Shown in pieces: positions 16,998 to 25,894 of a DNA stretch of 36,443 nt. The number at the start of each line of letters is the position of its first letter. Position 1 is the first letter of the stretch. A program made the position numbers and the translations under genes. A model generated the notes under the pieces. The model saw only the letters and a list, made by a program, of their open reading frames with translations, did not search any database and was not told where the DNA came from. The stretch comes from an uncultured Planctomycetaceae bacterium (GTDB lineage: Bacteria > Planctomycetota > Planctomycetia > Planctomycetales > Planctomycetaceae), in assembly GCA_903896675.1 (NCBI GenBank), contig CAITYU010000082.1, positions 1-36,443 of the forward strand, in the 5' to 3' direction.

Positions 16998-17399
16998 TCA
17001 CTGCTGCGCCAGAAATCGCCGCAAACTCACATCAATCCGCTCGCTCACCGCCTGCAGCAGACCCTGATGCAGGCCAAACGGCGGAGTCACCAGCCATTGC
17101 ACCTCCGGGTGAACAGCAGCGGCCTGCTCCACCAGCCGCGGAATGTCCTCAGTCCAGTGACGACCCGGCGAAAGAAACCACGGAAAGACCACAATCCGTC
17201 GGGCTCCCCGCACAACACAACGATCAAACGCCTGCTGTATCGAAGGCTCGGCCAGTTCCATATGAGCCGGCTCCACGATCTGCCAGCCCGAATACGTGGC
17301 AAACCGCTCAGCGGCCTGGTGCAGCAACAGGTTGCTCTCCGCCCGCCGTGAACCGTGATCCACGATCAATAGCCCTGTCTGTACCACTTCGGACGACAT
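16998..17399 (-). CDS. CbiX-like sirohydrochlorin chelatase
   Basis: About 133 residues, the length of a single-domain CbiX(S)/SirB-type chelatase half. The N-terminal strand 'LLIVDHGSRRAESN' carries the first conserved His of the HGS motif. 'RIVVFPWFLSPGRHWTEDIP' holds the second conserved GRH histidine. Both are metal/tetrapyrrole-binding residues of the class II chelatase fold that inserts Co2+ or Fe2+ into sirohydrochlorin or handles related tetrapyrroles. No other cobalamin or siroheme gene is nearby. ATG 17399 has AAGGGGA nine bases upstream; a GTG at 17438 would add 13 residues. It lies 56 bp after yidC on the same strand. Confidence 0.82.
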   Translation of the reverse strand: MSSEVVQTGLLIVDHGSRRAESNLLLHQAAERFATYSGWQIVEPAHMELAEPSIQQAFDRCVVRGARRIVVFPWFLSPGRHWTEDIPRLVEQAAAVHPEVQWLVTPPFGLHQGLLQAVSERIDVSLRRFLAQQ

Positions 17400-17455
17400 C
17401 AGCCACGTTCCCCTTCCCCCGCGCAGCAGGAACCCCACCGCCAGACGACGAAAAC

Positions 17456-19726
17456 CTATTTCTTTCGATCCTTCCTGCCGTCGCGATTCTTTTTGCTCTC
17501 GGCCTGCCGCTGAGCCTCCTCGGCCGCATCCATCAGCCGCTGCCAGAACCCCGGAGCCCGCGGAGCTTTGTCGGTCTGTACCGGTGACTGCGCATCCTTA
17601 CGGCCACGCTCCGCAGATCCAGCAGATTCCGATTCGACAACCACCACGCTGGCCGCACCACCAGCCGCCGCCGCCACCGGGCGCCCCGTTCCCAGCAGCT
17701 TACGCTCGGTAATACCCCACAAGCTGGAGGCGATGAAATAAACCGACAGACCAGACGGCTGATGCCAGAAAAATACTCCCATGATCAGTGTCATGAAATT
17801 CATCATCTTCTGCTGCATCACCTCCTGCTCGGTCGTTGCCGGAGGCATGAACATCTTCTGCTGCACAAGAAACAGCCCGACCGTGCACAATGGCAGGATG
17901 CTGAAGTCATACCCCATGCCGAATGGCAGGGGAAAAGGCAGACGGAACAGAGCATCCGGAGCCGCAAGGTTGGTAATCCAGAGGAAATGCTGCCCACGCA
18001 GGTCAACCGCCGAATTCAGAGCAGTGTAGAGACCAACCAGAATCGGCAGCTGCAGAAACACCGGCAGACAGCCGGACAACGGGTTGATGTTGTGTTTCCG
18101 CCAGAGCTCCATCTGGGCGCGAGCGAACTTCTGCTGATCATCGGCATACTTCTGTCGCAGTGCCGTCAGCTCCGGCTGCAGCTCTTTCTGACGAGCAGCC
18201 ATAATCGCCTGTTTTTTCGAAATCGGAAAAATGCAGCCGCGCACCAGCACCGTCAGAGAAATGATGCACAGCACATACGGCAATCCCAGACTGTAAAAGA
18301 AGTCCAGCAGGTAGTGCATCACACGAGCCACCGGGCCGAACCAGCCGTAATTCAACACCTGCCCCGCCTCGAACGGTGCCGGATCAAGCAACTCACGACG
18401 TTTGGGACCGACAAAGAAAGCATACGAATGCGATACTGACTGCTTCGCTGGTACGGTCACCGGCACCGAAGCGAATCGGAAACTGAGTTCTGCAGTGTGA
18501 GGATCCACAGCCCTGCCCACAAACGCCCTGACCAGACCCTTGACCATCCGGGAGGCAAAAAAGGGTTCCGGCTGCTCGCGCAAGTCGGGGCCGATCAGCA
18601 TCGGATACGTCCGATCCAGCCAGTCCACACGCACTTCCTCAGGCTGCTCAGCGTTGTCCACCGGAATCTTTGGCAGCGGAGCCACCATCGCTGAAAAGAA
18701 CTGCACATCCACGCCGGCATACCGCGGAGGCTCAGTCCACTCATAGTCCTCACGCAGCTTCGTCTTCAGTTCCGGCAGCGAAGCGGGCTCACCCAGGTCG
18801 TGGTCAATCTGGTCGCAGTAGCCTTGCAGCGTGGAGATATTCAGGGTCACCGGTTTACCACCCGGGAACTCAAGATGAATGTCCTGATACTTGTAGGTAT
18901 GTTCCTTGTTTTCAAGCAGAAGTCCCACAGGTCCCTGCAGCTCATAGTTCACCACCTGCGGGGATTCCGTCAGATTGACAACTTCCAGAGTCAGCGACAG
19001 AGTGTACAGGGACGGAGTATTTCGCAGAGCAGTCTGCAGTACCGCGCCCACCTGCTCGGAACGCGGCAACTGATAGATCTTGCGCAGCCGCAGCCGGCCA
19101 TCCGGCGAATCGTACTCAAAGACCACGCGACCACCGGACTGGTCCGAACCGGTTTCCGCCAGTTTCCAGTGCACCATTTCCAGAGTCACACCGCGTTCCT
19201 GCAGCAACGCGTCCACTTCTGAGACCGCTGTGGTAAACGTGCGATCGTCACTGAGATTATTGCCGATCAGTTGCACCTGCTGATTGGGATTCTGCAGATC
19301 ACGAAACTGCGGCGATGTCAGCCAGACACCCTCGACCGATGCCCCGATCGAACTGAGCTGCACCTGCAATCCATAGCCACTGTCGGCCTGCAGTGAACCC
19401 AGCAGCGGAGCCGTGGCTTCGTAGTCCGGGAAGTTCAGTGTCGGTGCACCGGCCGCCGGGTTCACGGGATCAACCGGGGGCTGAGCCGTCACAGCAGACC
19501 CGGCAGCGCCCGCGCCGGGCGGATCTGCCGCAGCGTCCCCGGCAGCAGTCAGTTGGCCCGCCGACTGGTCCCCTGAAAGATCCGCACCCGGGTTGTCCTC
19601 GGCAATCAGAGCCGCATCACCGTCCTGAGCATCGGGCTCGGGCTGAGGCGGCGCCAGAAAGTTGCTCCACAACCACAGAAAGGTCATGGTGGACAGCAAA
19701 AACAAAAACAGTCGTCGGTTTTCCAT
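17456..19726 (-). CDS. yidC: Membrane protein insertase YidC
   Basis: A 756-residue YidC/Oxa1 protein. It has the N-terminal anchor (ENRRLFLFLLSTMTFLWLW), a long Ala/Asp/Pro linker, a large beta-sandwich periplasmic domain (about residues 95-450), and the conserved C-terminal insertase core. The core includes ISLTVLVRGCIFPISKKQ with the pore-facing Arg, 'KYADDQQKFARAQMELWRKH' cytoplasmic hairpin, GCLPVFLQLPILVGLYTALN, and the last helices with SGLSVYFIASSLWG. The tail of about 75 residues ends very basic (SKKNRDGRKDRKK). Basic tails of this kind in planctomycete YidC are known to aid ribosome binding. ATG 19726 is the only reasonable start. The neighbours are not the common rpmH-rnpA-yidC cluster. 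Confidence 0.95.
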   Translation of the reverse strand: MENRRLFLFLLSTMTFLWLWSNFLAPPQPEPDAQDGDAALIAEDNPGADLSGDQSAGQLTAAGDAAADPPGAGAAGSAVTAQPPVDPVNPAAGAPTLNFPDYEATAPLLGSLQADSGYGLQVQLSSIGASVEGVWLTSPQFRDLQNPNQQVQLIGNNLSDDRTFTTAVSEVDALLQERGVTLEMVHWKLAETGSDQSGGRVVFEYDSPDGRLRLRKIYQLPRSEQVGAVLQTALRNTPSLYTLSLTLEVVNLTESPQVVNYELQGPVGLLLENKEHTYKYQDIHLEFPGGKPVTLNISTLQGYCDQIDHDLGEPASLPELKTKLREDYEWTEPPRYAGVDVQFFSAMVAPLPKIPVDNAEQPEEVRVDWLDRTYPMLIGPDLREQPEPFFASRMVKGLVRAFVGRAVDPHTAELSFRFASVPVTVPAKQSVSHSYAFFVGPKRRELLDPAPFEAGQVLNYGWFGPVARVMHYLLDFFYSLGLPYVLCIISLTVLVRGCIFPISKKQAIMAARQKELQPELTALRQKYADDQQKFARAQMELWRKHNINPLSGCLPVFLQLPILVGLYTALNSAVDLRGQHFLWITNLAAPDALFRLPFPLPFGMGYDFSILPLCTVGLFLVQQKMFMPPATTEQEVMQQKMMNFMTLIMGVFFWHQPSGLSVYFIASSLWGITERKLLGTGRPVAAAAGGAASVVVVESESAGSAERGRKDAQSPVQTDKAPRAPGFWQRLMDAAEEAQRQAESKKNRDGRKDRKK

Positions 19727-19833
19727 ATGCGACTTGTCAGCAGAGCTTCAGATCGGGAGTTCCGCAAGCGGGGAAAGATCCGGCAAAAGCATACAGAAAA
19801 CCGGCGCCGGGCGCGATCAGCCAGCCGGACCCT

Positions 19834-20352
19834 TCAGGGATTTCTCGCGGAATTCGGGGAAATGACGTCAAGGTCCTCGAAAATTCCCTTTTCGCGATTC
19901 TTTCTGACCCGCTGCGGATCAAAAACACGGCCACTCATCGCCAGAAAAACGCCGTCCTCAGGACCAGCCATCAGCACACCGATGGCCTGCCCGATATTGA
20001 AGATCGCATCCGTGTTGTGAAAATTCGCCGGCTGCATGGCACCCGTCAGAACAACCCGGCGATCCGGGATCCCCACCAGCAGACGCGCTGTGTCAATCAT
20101 CGTGTCCGTGCCATGGGTGATTACAATCAGGCGTTCCGGAGATCGCCGGACGGCCTGCACCACCAGCTGGCGGTCCTGATCGTCCATGTCCAGACTGTCC
20201 TTGCGCAGCAGCGACTGGACCTCATACTCAAATGCAACCGGCAGCTCACGCAGAATCCGCTCCACTCCCGGTGGCCCAACCTCGTACTGGCTGAGCTTGT
20301 CGAAGTAGACTTTGTCGATGGTGCCACCAACCGTCAGAAATCTGATACGCAT
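19834..20352 (-). CDS. Short asparaginase-domain protein
   Basis: 172 residues, about half the length of a classical type I/II L-asparaginase. It contains the N-terminal-domain motifs: FLTVGGTIDK with the first catalytic Thr, and VITHGTDTMIDTA with the second Thr-Asp pair, then VVLTGAMQPA. The C-terminal domain that completes the active site in full-length enzymes is absent, and the protein ends with a natural stop after 'ISPNSARNP'. Free-standing single-domain members of this sort exist, so it is probably not a broken gene, but amidase activity is unproven. It starts 6 bp after the lipoprotein stop, making an operon with the two genes upstream. A 107-bp gap separates it from yidC. Confidence 0.8.
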   Translation of the reverse strand: MRIRFLTVGGTIDKVYFDKLSQYEVGPPGVERILRELPVAFEYEVQSLLRKDSLDMDDQDRQLVVQAVRRSPERLIVITHGTDTMIDTARLLVGIPDRRVVLTGAMQPANFHNTDAIFNIGQAIGVLMAGPEDGVFLAMSGRVFDPQRVRKNREKGIFEDLDVISPNSARNP

Positions 20353-20358
20353 GCGAAT

Positions 20359-20856
20359 CTACTGCTTTTTCTCGGCCTGCCCGGCACCCGGCGAACGCTG
20401 CTCCCGTTTCGCTTTTTCGACCTTCAGCTCCAGCGTATTCTGCGCCACCCGTCGGATGTCCACTTTCAGAGGAGAACTGTTGTAGGAACCATACAGCGGA
20501 TCCACCGGAGAACCATGGTCCGTGGTGTGACGCACCATGCCGTCGAAAATCATCAACTGAGAAATGATGGCCTTGTGCGGTCCATCACAGGCACCGTCAT
20601 CGGGGGTGTATGTGCCCAGCACAAAACTGCCATCCTCGCCGATCTTCCCTGATGCCGTCGTGCCATGGTTCTGCGACAGCAGCTCGACCGTACCCAGTTT
20701 CACCGGTGTTCCGTCCGAGAAAATCACACGGCCTTTCGCAGGATAAGCACGCGGACGATCCTCACCACAGCCCGCCGTCAGCAGCAGGCACAGAACAGCC
20801 ATCAGAGACGCCGGACCGCGACCCGGAAATCGTTGGCAGGCTCCACCACATCGCAT
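20359..20856 (-). CDS. Lipoprotein with carboxypeptidase-regulatory-like domain
   Basis: 165 residues. The signal ends in the lipobox LLLTAGC at about residue 30. The mature part reads YPAKGRVIFSDGTPVKLGTV, then GEDGSFVLGTYTPDDGA, the pattern of small transthyretin-like/carboxypeptidase-regulatory beta-sandwich lipoproteins that often follow DUF1559 genes in planctomycetes. The C-terminal 30 residues are Lys/Arg/Glu-rich. ATG 20856 lies 3 bp beyond the DUF1559 stop (TGA TTG ATG), so translation is probably coupled. It is likely an envelope-anchored accessory of the DUF1559 protein; the role is unknown. Confidence 0.82.
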   Translation of the reverse strand: MRCGGACQRFPGRGPASLMAVLCLLLTAGCGEDRPRAYPAKGRVIFSDGTPVKLGTVELLSQNHGTTASGKIGEDGSFVLGTYTPDDGACDGPHKAIISQLMIFDGMVRHTTDHGSPVDPLYGSYNSSPLKVDIRRVAQNTLELKVEKAKREQRSPGAGQAEKKQ

Positions 20857-20859
20857 CAA

Positions 20860-21909
20860 TCAGTATCCCTCGAAACGCAGCCCGTCACCACGGTTGCAGA
20901 GACTGGAAAGAACCTGAGAACTGATGGATGTTCCCAACGCCCTGGCACTTCCATCAACAAATGCAAACTGACACACCTCGGCATGCCAACTGCCAAAGGA
21001 ATAGATCGAAGCACGCGTATCACGAGCATTATGGGCGATCGGAATCCCCGGACCACCCACGCGGCAGAAATGCGTCAGGTAACGCCCCAGCAGCGCCGGA
21101 CCATTCCACGGGGCTTTGGACAATTCCTGCTCCGGTACATGACTTTCACCCAGCAACAGCGTGTTGCTGGTACCATCACGCACGTCCGTGAGCGTGATCT
21201 GGTCCATCCACTCCGACTGCAGCTCGATGGGATCGGAATCGGATGCACGCGGCTTCAGTTTTGGACGACTGGAAATCAACACGCCAGTCCCCCGGCCACC
21301 CCAGAAAAAATCAGTCTCACGTCCGATCGCTCCCGGTGAATTGTCCCCGTGATTGCCCACGTAATCCGTCACCCAGCCACCGGGTACAAACTGACGACCA
21401 ATCGGACAGCCACAGGGGGCCATCACGACGGTGTCAGCATCGTCAGTGACCATCTTCGTGGCTGCACGACGTTCGGGGCAGGCAAATGTCCCCACTGCAG
21501 CCAGCCGGACGGATTTCGGCTGCACACCGTATGGCTTGTACAGGTCCCACTGCTCGGCCAGCGACGCTTGTTCGAGATAGGGCAGAATGTGGCCCACCCA
21601 ACTGGGCTCATCCAAAGCCGGCTCTTTCCCGTCCATACTGCCAACGTTCTTTTCACGGTAGCTGATCAGCCGGGCCGGAGGGAACTTCTGGTGAGCATCG
21701 TGGAAATTGTGCAGTGCCAGCGCAATCTGCTTCAGATTATTCAGACACTGCGTGCGACGGGCCGCAGCACGCGCCTGCTGGACTGCGGGCAGCAGAAGCG
21801 ATATCAGCACCGCCACGATGGCAATCACCACCAGCAGCTCGATCAGCGTAAAACCGGTCCGGTCCGACATACGGCAGACGCAGCCCTGTGACCGTTGTTG
21901 CTTCTTCAT
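20860..21909 (-). CDS. DUF1559 prepilin-like protein
   Basis: 349 residues with a type IV prepilin/pseudopilin leader: a short basic N-terminus, then [20 protein letters not shown] (cleavage after G, hydrophobic helix), followed by [20 protein letters not shown], the DUF1559 hallmark. The C-terminus has [11 protein letters not shown], a form of the family's H...DGS ending. These proteins occur in large paralogous sets in planctomycetes and are thought to form or decorate pilus-like or cell-surface structures; the exact role is open. ATG 21909 has a GGAAG-type ribosome site. It heads the minus-strand operon with the lipoprotein and asparaginase and is divergent from the NfeD gene. Confidence 0.93.
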   Translation of the reverse strand: MKKQQRSQGCVCRMSDRTGFTLIELLVVIAIVAVLISLLLPAVQQARAAARRTQCLNNLKQIALALHNFHDAHQKFPPARLISYREKNVGSMDGKEPALDEPSWVGHILPYLEQASLAEQWDLYKPYGVQPKSVRLAAVGTFACPERRAATKMVTDDADTVVMAPCGCPIGRQFVPGGWVTDYVGNHGDNSPGAIGRETDFFWGGRGTGVLISSRPKLKPRASDSDPIELQSEWMDQITLTDVRDGTSNTLLLGESHVPEQELSKAPWNGPALLGRYLTHFCRVGGPGIPIAHNARDTRASIYSFGSWHAEVCQFAFVDGSARALGTSISSQVLSSLCNRGDGLRFEGY

Positions 21910-22019
21910 CGTCTTCTTCCGCTGTTGGTCCAGCCACCAAATACCGTGGGAATTCTACTCGTTTTTGCCGAAATCAAACACTTCCGTGATCCATTCACAC
22001 TTAGAATTCGTTGAATACC

Positions 22020-22034
22020 GTCAGCTCTGCTGAC
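22020..22034. repeat. Small perfect hairpin in the divergent intergenic region
   Basis: GTCAGC-tct-GCTGAC lies in the AT-richer 198-bp gap (21910-22107) between the divergent DUF1559 and NfeD genes. It is 74 bp before the NfeD start and could be an operator half-site pair or a leader hairpin. I could not place convincing -35/-10 boxes for either gene in this gap. Confidence 0.35.
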
Positions 22035-22107
22035 ATTCTCTACTGAAAAAAGTGAAAATTCTGGTGTTTTTTCCGTCCAGGCCTCCTGAACGGCTGATGC
22101 TGGTCAA

Positions 22108-24282
22108 ATGTTTATGAAGCAATGTCTGGCAACGATCCTGTTCCTGTGCACATGGCTGCCGTTGCCGGCAGACGAACCGCAGGGCGCTGCCGCCGTCGGG
22201 AATCCGCCGTCGCGTGGCCGTTTCGTGACGCTGCCTGCGCCGCTGTCCGATGCCGGTATCAGTATGGTGGCCAGGGTAGCGGCCGGGTTGCATCAGCAGG
22301 CATTGCAGTCCGGACGTCCCGCGGTCCTCGTGCTGCAGATTCCGCCTGGCACCGGACGCTTTGGTGCCGTCCGGGATCTGATCGCGGTGATGCACTCGCC
22401 GCAGTATGCTCAGGTTCGTTTCGTGGCGTGGCTGCCGCAGTCGGTATCGGGCAGTCAACTTGCAGTGGCACTGGCCTGCCATGAAATTGTGGCCTCGGGC
22501 AAGGCAGACCTCGGTGATCTGCGGCAGGGGCTGTCCCTCGAACCCGGCGACGAGCAATACCTGTTGTCACTGGCAGATCGCGGTCGGAACGCGGGGCTTT
22601 CTGCGGCGGTCATTCGGTCTTTGCTGGATCCGGCTGCGGCTTTGCAACGGGCTGTGCTGCGCGATGCGGCAGGCCGACAGAAAACGCAGTTTCTGACAGA
22701 CGAAGAGCTGCGAGGTCTGCAGGCACAGCAGCAGGAAATCCTCAGCGTGCAGGAAATACGCGCCGCCGGGACAACGCCCAGCTTCAATGCCGAACGAGCT
22801 CAGTCCGCAGGTTTTCTGGTGACCCGTCTGGCAGCGGATCGCGCCGAGGTTGCTCGACAGTTGCGACTGTCCGCGGAATCGCTGCGAGAGCCAACGGCGG
22901 CAGGTGTGAATAAGGTGCGAATTCTGGAACTGAAGGGGATGCTGGGCCGGGCGGCTCGGGATTTCGCCACTCGCGAAATTCGACGGGCCAAAGCTGATCG
23001 CGTGGAGACGCTGGTTGTCCAGCTGGATTCAACCGGCGGGGACTTGCCGGTCTGTCAGGAACTGGCAATGCTGCTGGCCGAGACGGATTCTGAGCAGATG
23101 CATACAGTGGCGTGGATTCCTCGGACGGCCACCGGCGCTGCGGCGATGGTGGCAGCCGGTTGTGCTGAGATTGTGCTCAGCCCTGAAGCAGCCTGGGGTG
23201 ACATCCCGGATGCCGGTCAGCCTGCTGCGGCGATTGTGCAGTTTATGACAGCCATTGCACGCCTGCGGAATCGTTCGGAAGGTCTGCTGCAGTCGATGGT
23301 TTCCGGAGCCGAAGCTGTGTTCGAATGCACCAGCCCGGCCGATGGGCGGCGGGCATGGATGACCGAGACTGAACGCAGGGCACAGCCGCAGGTCTGGCAG
23401 GCCGGTCAGCAGCTTGCGGAACAAGCCATGCAGCAGCCGTCCGCAGCGGTCGTATTGACCGGCCAGCGGGCTTTTGAACTGGGGCTGGCGCTTGAGCCGT
23501 GTGTCGATCTGGATTCACTGCGACAGAGAGTCGGAATTTCCGCGGAACAGGTGCTGACCCCTGTCAGGTTGACGTGGGTTGATCGGTTCGTGACCCTGCT
23601 GAATTCCAAAGGTGGTGCCTTCGTTCTGATCTCTCTGGGACTGATCTTTCTGTACATCGAGCTGCATGCACCGTCGGCCATCTTCGGTATCGGTACTGTG
23701 CTGTGCTTTTCACTGTTTTTCTGGAGCCGGTTTCTGGGGGGCACAGCGGGGGTGCTTGAGTTGATCCTGTTTCTGCTGGGATTCGGGTTGCTGGCGCTTG
23801 AGCTGCTGGTGATCCCCGGATTCGGCGTCTGCGGGATCACCGGGATCGGGTTGGTGGTGGCATCGCTCGTTATGGCCAGTCAGACATTTGCCGGACTGAC
23901 AGCCGGTCAGACGCTGGACCGTGCGGCACGTGGATTTATGCCGATTGCAGGTGCCCTCGTGACGGTGATCGCCGCCGGTGTTGTGCTCAGCCGATTTCTG
24001 CCATCCCTGCCATGGCTGAATCGCATGATTCTGACTCCGCCTGGATACATTCCCGAGGGCCCTCGACTGCGTCCGGATCTGCTGTCAGCAGACACTGGCG
24101 GACCGGTACGAATCGGGGAACGCTGCCAAACGGTGTCGCCGCTGCGACCGGCCGGCAAAGTGCAGTTGGGGGACATGCTGCTGGACGTGGTCAGTGAGGG
24201 TGGCTGGGTGGATGCCGGACAGGCCGTGGAGGTGGTGCAGGTTGAGGGCAATCGAGTGGTCGTGCGTGCGACTTCCGTTTGA
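22108..24282 (+). CDS. Long NfeD-family protein with ClpP-like domains
   Basis: 724 residues: a Sec signal (MFMKQCLATILFLCTWLPLP), two ClpP/crotonase-like domains (about 35-200 and 270-470), a cluster of about four transmembrane helices (495-600), and a C-terminal NfeD OB-fold with GERCQTVSPLRPAGKVQLGD and VEGNRVVVRA. The second protease-like domain shows VVQLDSTGGDLPVCQEL and then RTATGAAAMVAAGCAEIVLS. The position that is Ser in active family members (xSAG) reads Ala here, and the first domain (VSGSQLAVALACHEIVAS) also lacks a clear SAG. It may be a proteolytically inactive membrane scaffold; that is my reading of the motif, not an alignment. The next gene starts 20 bp after its stop. Confidence 0.85.
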   Translation: MFMKQCLATILFLCTWLPLPADEPQGAAAVGNPPSRGRFVTLPAPLSDAGISMVARVAAGLHQQALQSGRPAVLVLQIPPGTGRFGAVRDLIAVMHSPQYAQVRFVAWLPQSVSGSQLAVALACHEIVASGKADLGDLRQGLSLEPGDEQYLLSLADRGRNAGLSAAVIRSLLDPAAALQRAVLRDAAGRQKTQFLTDEELRGLQAQQQEILSVQEIRAAGTTPSFNAERAQSAGFLVTRLAADRAEVARQLRLSAESLREPTAAGVNKVRILELKGMLGRAARDFATREIRRAKADRVETLVVQLDSTGGDLPVCQELAMLLAETDSEQMHTVAWIPRTATGAAAMVAAGCAEIVLSPEAAWGDIPDAGQPAAAIVQFMTAIARLRNRSEGLLQSMVSGAEAVFECTSPADGRRAWMTETERRAQPQVWQAGQQLAEQAMQQPSAAVVLTGQRAFELGLALEPCVDLDSLRQRVGISAEQVLTPVRLTWVDRFVTLLNSKGGAFVLISLGLIFLYIELHAPSAIFGIGTVLCFSLFFWSRFLGGTAGVLELILFLLGFGLLALELLVIPGFGVCGITGIGLVVASLVMASQTFAGLTAGQTLDRAARGFMPIAGALVTVIAAGVVLSRFLPSLPWLNRMILTPPGYIPEGPRLRPDLLSADTGGPVRIGERCQTVSPLRPAGKVQLGDMLLDVVSEGGWVDAGQAVEVVQVEGNRVVVRATSV

Positions 24283-24302
24283 CAGTCGGAGTAGGCAGAT
24301 TT

Positions 24303-24785
24303 ATGGCTCAGGCAGAAAACACGGATCCGACAGCAACTGGTGAAACTCCGACAGGTACAGCGGCGCTGGCAACGGAGGTCCGCGAGCGACTGCTGGAACT
24401 GGTGGCTCGCAGTCAGCAGGTGATGGCTCACGGCTGGATGATTCGGACCTTCATCAAGCATTGTGATGAGGTCGAGGACTTCCCGGAATTGAACGAGATG
24501 GCGCGCACGATTTTCGATGTATTCCGTGCCGTGGAAACTCAGGTTGAAGATCCTGTAAGTTATTTTCGCACAGTGCGGAAGAAGCTGTCGAAGCTGAAGT
24601 CTGCGGCCGAGCAGTTTCAGCAGGACGCGTGGCACGCCTCGACTCACACCAACTTCCAGCAGTGTGCAATCGCGGCAAAATTCCTCGGCCAGCAACTGGA
24701 AGAACTGCTGCAGCAGGCCGAAGCGCTGCTGCCCCGACCGGCACCTCCGAAGATCACCCTGCCAGGCCGACCTCCGGCGCCCTGA
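24303..24785 (+). CDS. Conserved hypothetical helical protein
   Basis: 160 residues; no family recognised. The first 30 are Thr/Ala/Glu-rich and probably disordered. The middle is predicted helical (RERLLELVARSQQVMAHGWM, FPELNEMARTIFDVFRAVET, VRKKLSKLKSAAEQF), and the end is Pro-rich (LPGRPPAP). There is no signal peptide, membrane segment or metal motif, so it is cytoplasmic. ATG 24303 has GGAG about 11 bases upstream; the frame opens slightly earlier at a TTG (24279) overlapping the NfeD stop. It probably shares a transcript with the NfeD gene. Confidence 0.65.
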   Translation: MAQAENTDPTATGETPTGTAALATEVRERLLELVARSQQVMAHGWMIRTFIKHCDEVEDFPELNEMARTIFDVFRAVETQVEDPVSYFRTVRKKLSKLKSAAEQFQQDAWHASTHTNFQQCAIAAKFLGQQLEELLQQAEALLPRPAPPKITLPGRPPAP

Positions 24786-25431
24786 AGACTGTTCCTGTGG
24801 ATTGCCCCACGTGCCGTGTTGCACCACGAACAGCACGAAACTGCATGGCTGTGGTGACAGTCCCAGGTGAGCTGTCGGCTTCCGCTGACGATGCGTCACT
24901 TATGCCTTTTGCTGCAGACGAACATGGGAAGGTTCTCAGCTTTCAGTGGGCAGTCGTGGTGGCAAGGCCTGCAGATGCGATGGCTGAAAAGTCGAGGGCA
25001 GCGCCGGGAGCGTGTTCGGTGGGCAGTTTTTTACAGTAGAGTCAGGAGGAGCAGACGAGTCGCAGGATTCAGCAGCTTGGCAGCTTTTCGGCTCAGCAGG
25101 AGCTTCGCCCTCCCGAAGGAAGAACAACCTGAGGCCGGAAACCCTGTTTTCGGGGTCGTTTCAGTTCTGCCTGAACAACTCTCTGTCAACACCCCGGGCA
25201 ATGCAATCTGCCACTGCGCACAAGCCTTCGCGTTGATCCGGCGTAACTAACGCACCGGAATTTGACGAGCAGAAACCGTAGCCTCGGCTTGAGCCCGGGA
25301 TGGCTACTCCACACCCACGAAAACCACTGCGTTTTGCCACGGGAGGGCAGTGGACTTGAGCACCCGTAACCCAACTTCTGTCCCCTGCGTCATTCCTTCC
25401 CTGCCCAGGTTGGGAACAGCATATCGGGTTG
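24786..25431. other. Intergenic region without convincing genes, decayed repeat DNA
   Basis: Several open frames exist on both strands but none has a ribosome site, a recognisable domain or coding-like composition. It contains one GEAPAEP-type repeat (25090-25119), and from about 25285 a segment that weakly matches 35025-35200, such as the shared ACTGCGTTTTGC and the similar TTGGGAACAGC/TTGGAAACAGC. The long direct repeat then begins at 25432. It reads as a repeat-rich border of the downstream cassette. Confidence 0.55.
25090..25119 (-). repeat. Dispersed planctomycete repeat of the 'REGEAPAEP' type
   Basis: On the minus strand this 30-bp stretch reads REGEAPAEP in one frame, a string I recall from many spurious small ORFs in planctomycete genomes. 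It contains a short hairpin, CTTCG-ccctcc-CGAAG. It is a repeat sequence, not a gene. Confidence 0.5.
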
Positions 25432-25718
25432 CCAGCAGTAACTTCTGCCCTGCGACCCCCGGAATTCCCATCGCGTCTCCGCTGCCGTAATGCTGCCAGC
25501 CAGCGATGAACCTCGCGTAAATACGCCGGGGGGCTGGTAAAAAACTCTGACGGCCGATGAGGTCAGGTGTTTGGCCCCGGGGCACAACCTGATCGGCTGC
25601 ACGCAGGCTGCTCGGGCATGTTGATTGAGGCCCCACCCCTACCGACCTCTCCGTCGCGTGGATGCCTCACCCGCCACGGAACTGACTTCAGACTTCCGGC
25701 CGTGGGATCGTTTTTGAC
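25432..25718 (+). repeat. Direct repeat, left copy, flanking the sigma/FecR/DUF1552 operon
   Basis: 287 bp, nearly the same as 35330-35617 in the same orientation. By eye I count about 17 differences (roughly 94% identity), including one single-base indel in a G run. Both copies start CCAGCAGTAACTTCTGCC and end GGGATCGTTTTTGAC. No ORF in it has coding character. It ends 176 bp before the sigma-factor gene. Confidence 0.9.
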
Positions 25719-25894
25719 CTGCAGACTGCCCCGAGAGGGACACAACAGGGAAGCAATCGAGCACCGTGGCTCCGTGGCGGTCAGCACGCTGCGGAAAATG
25801 GCGGCAACGAACCTGCTGTTCCCAGCCAATCTGAAACGGCGAGAAACACAAATTCTCTCGTGGGATTTCGGCGGATTCGGCTAACTTATTGTCA
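25719..25894 (+). promoter_or_regulatory. Leader region of the ECF sigma operon
   Basis: This 176-bp gap between the left direct repeat and the sigma-factor start must hold the operon promoter if transcription begins inside the cassette. I found no good sigma-70 pair. If the sigma factor autoregulates, as many ECF factors do, its own promoter motif would lie here. Confidence 0.3.

Noticed and set aside
19393-20652. 419-codon plus-strand open frame
   Set aside because: It runs antisense through yidC, the asparaginase gene and the lipoprotein gene; its composition is Arg/His/Gln/Pro-rich and no domain is recognisable.
25432-25718. Insertion sequence
   Set aside because: The repeat has no transposase frame and no terminal inverted repeats that I could find; it is reported only as a direct repeat.
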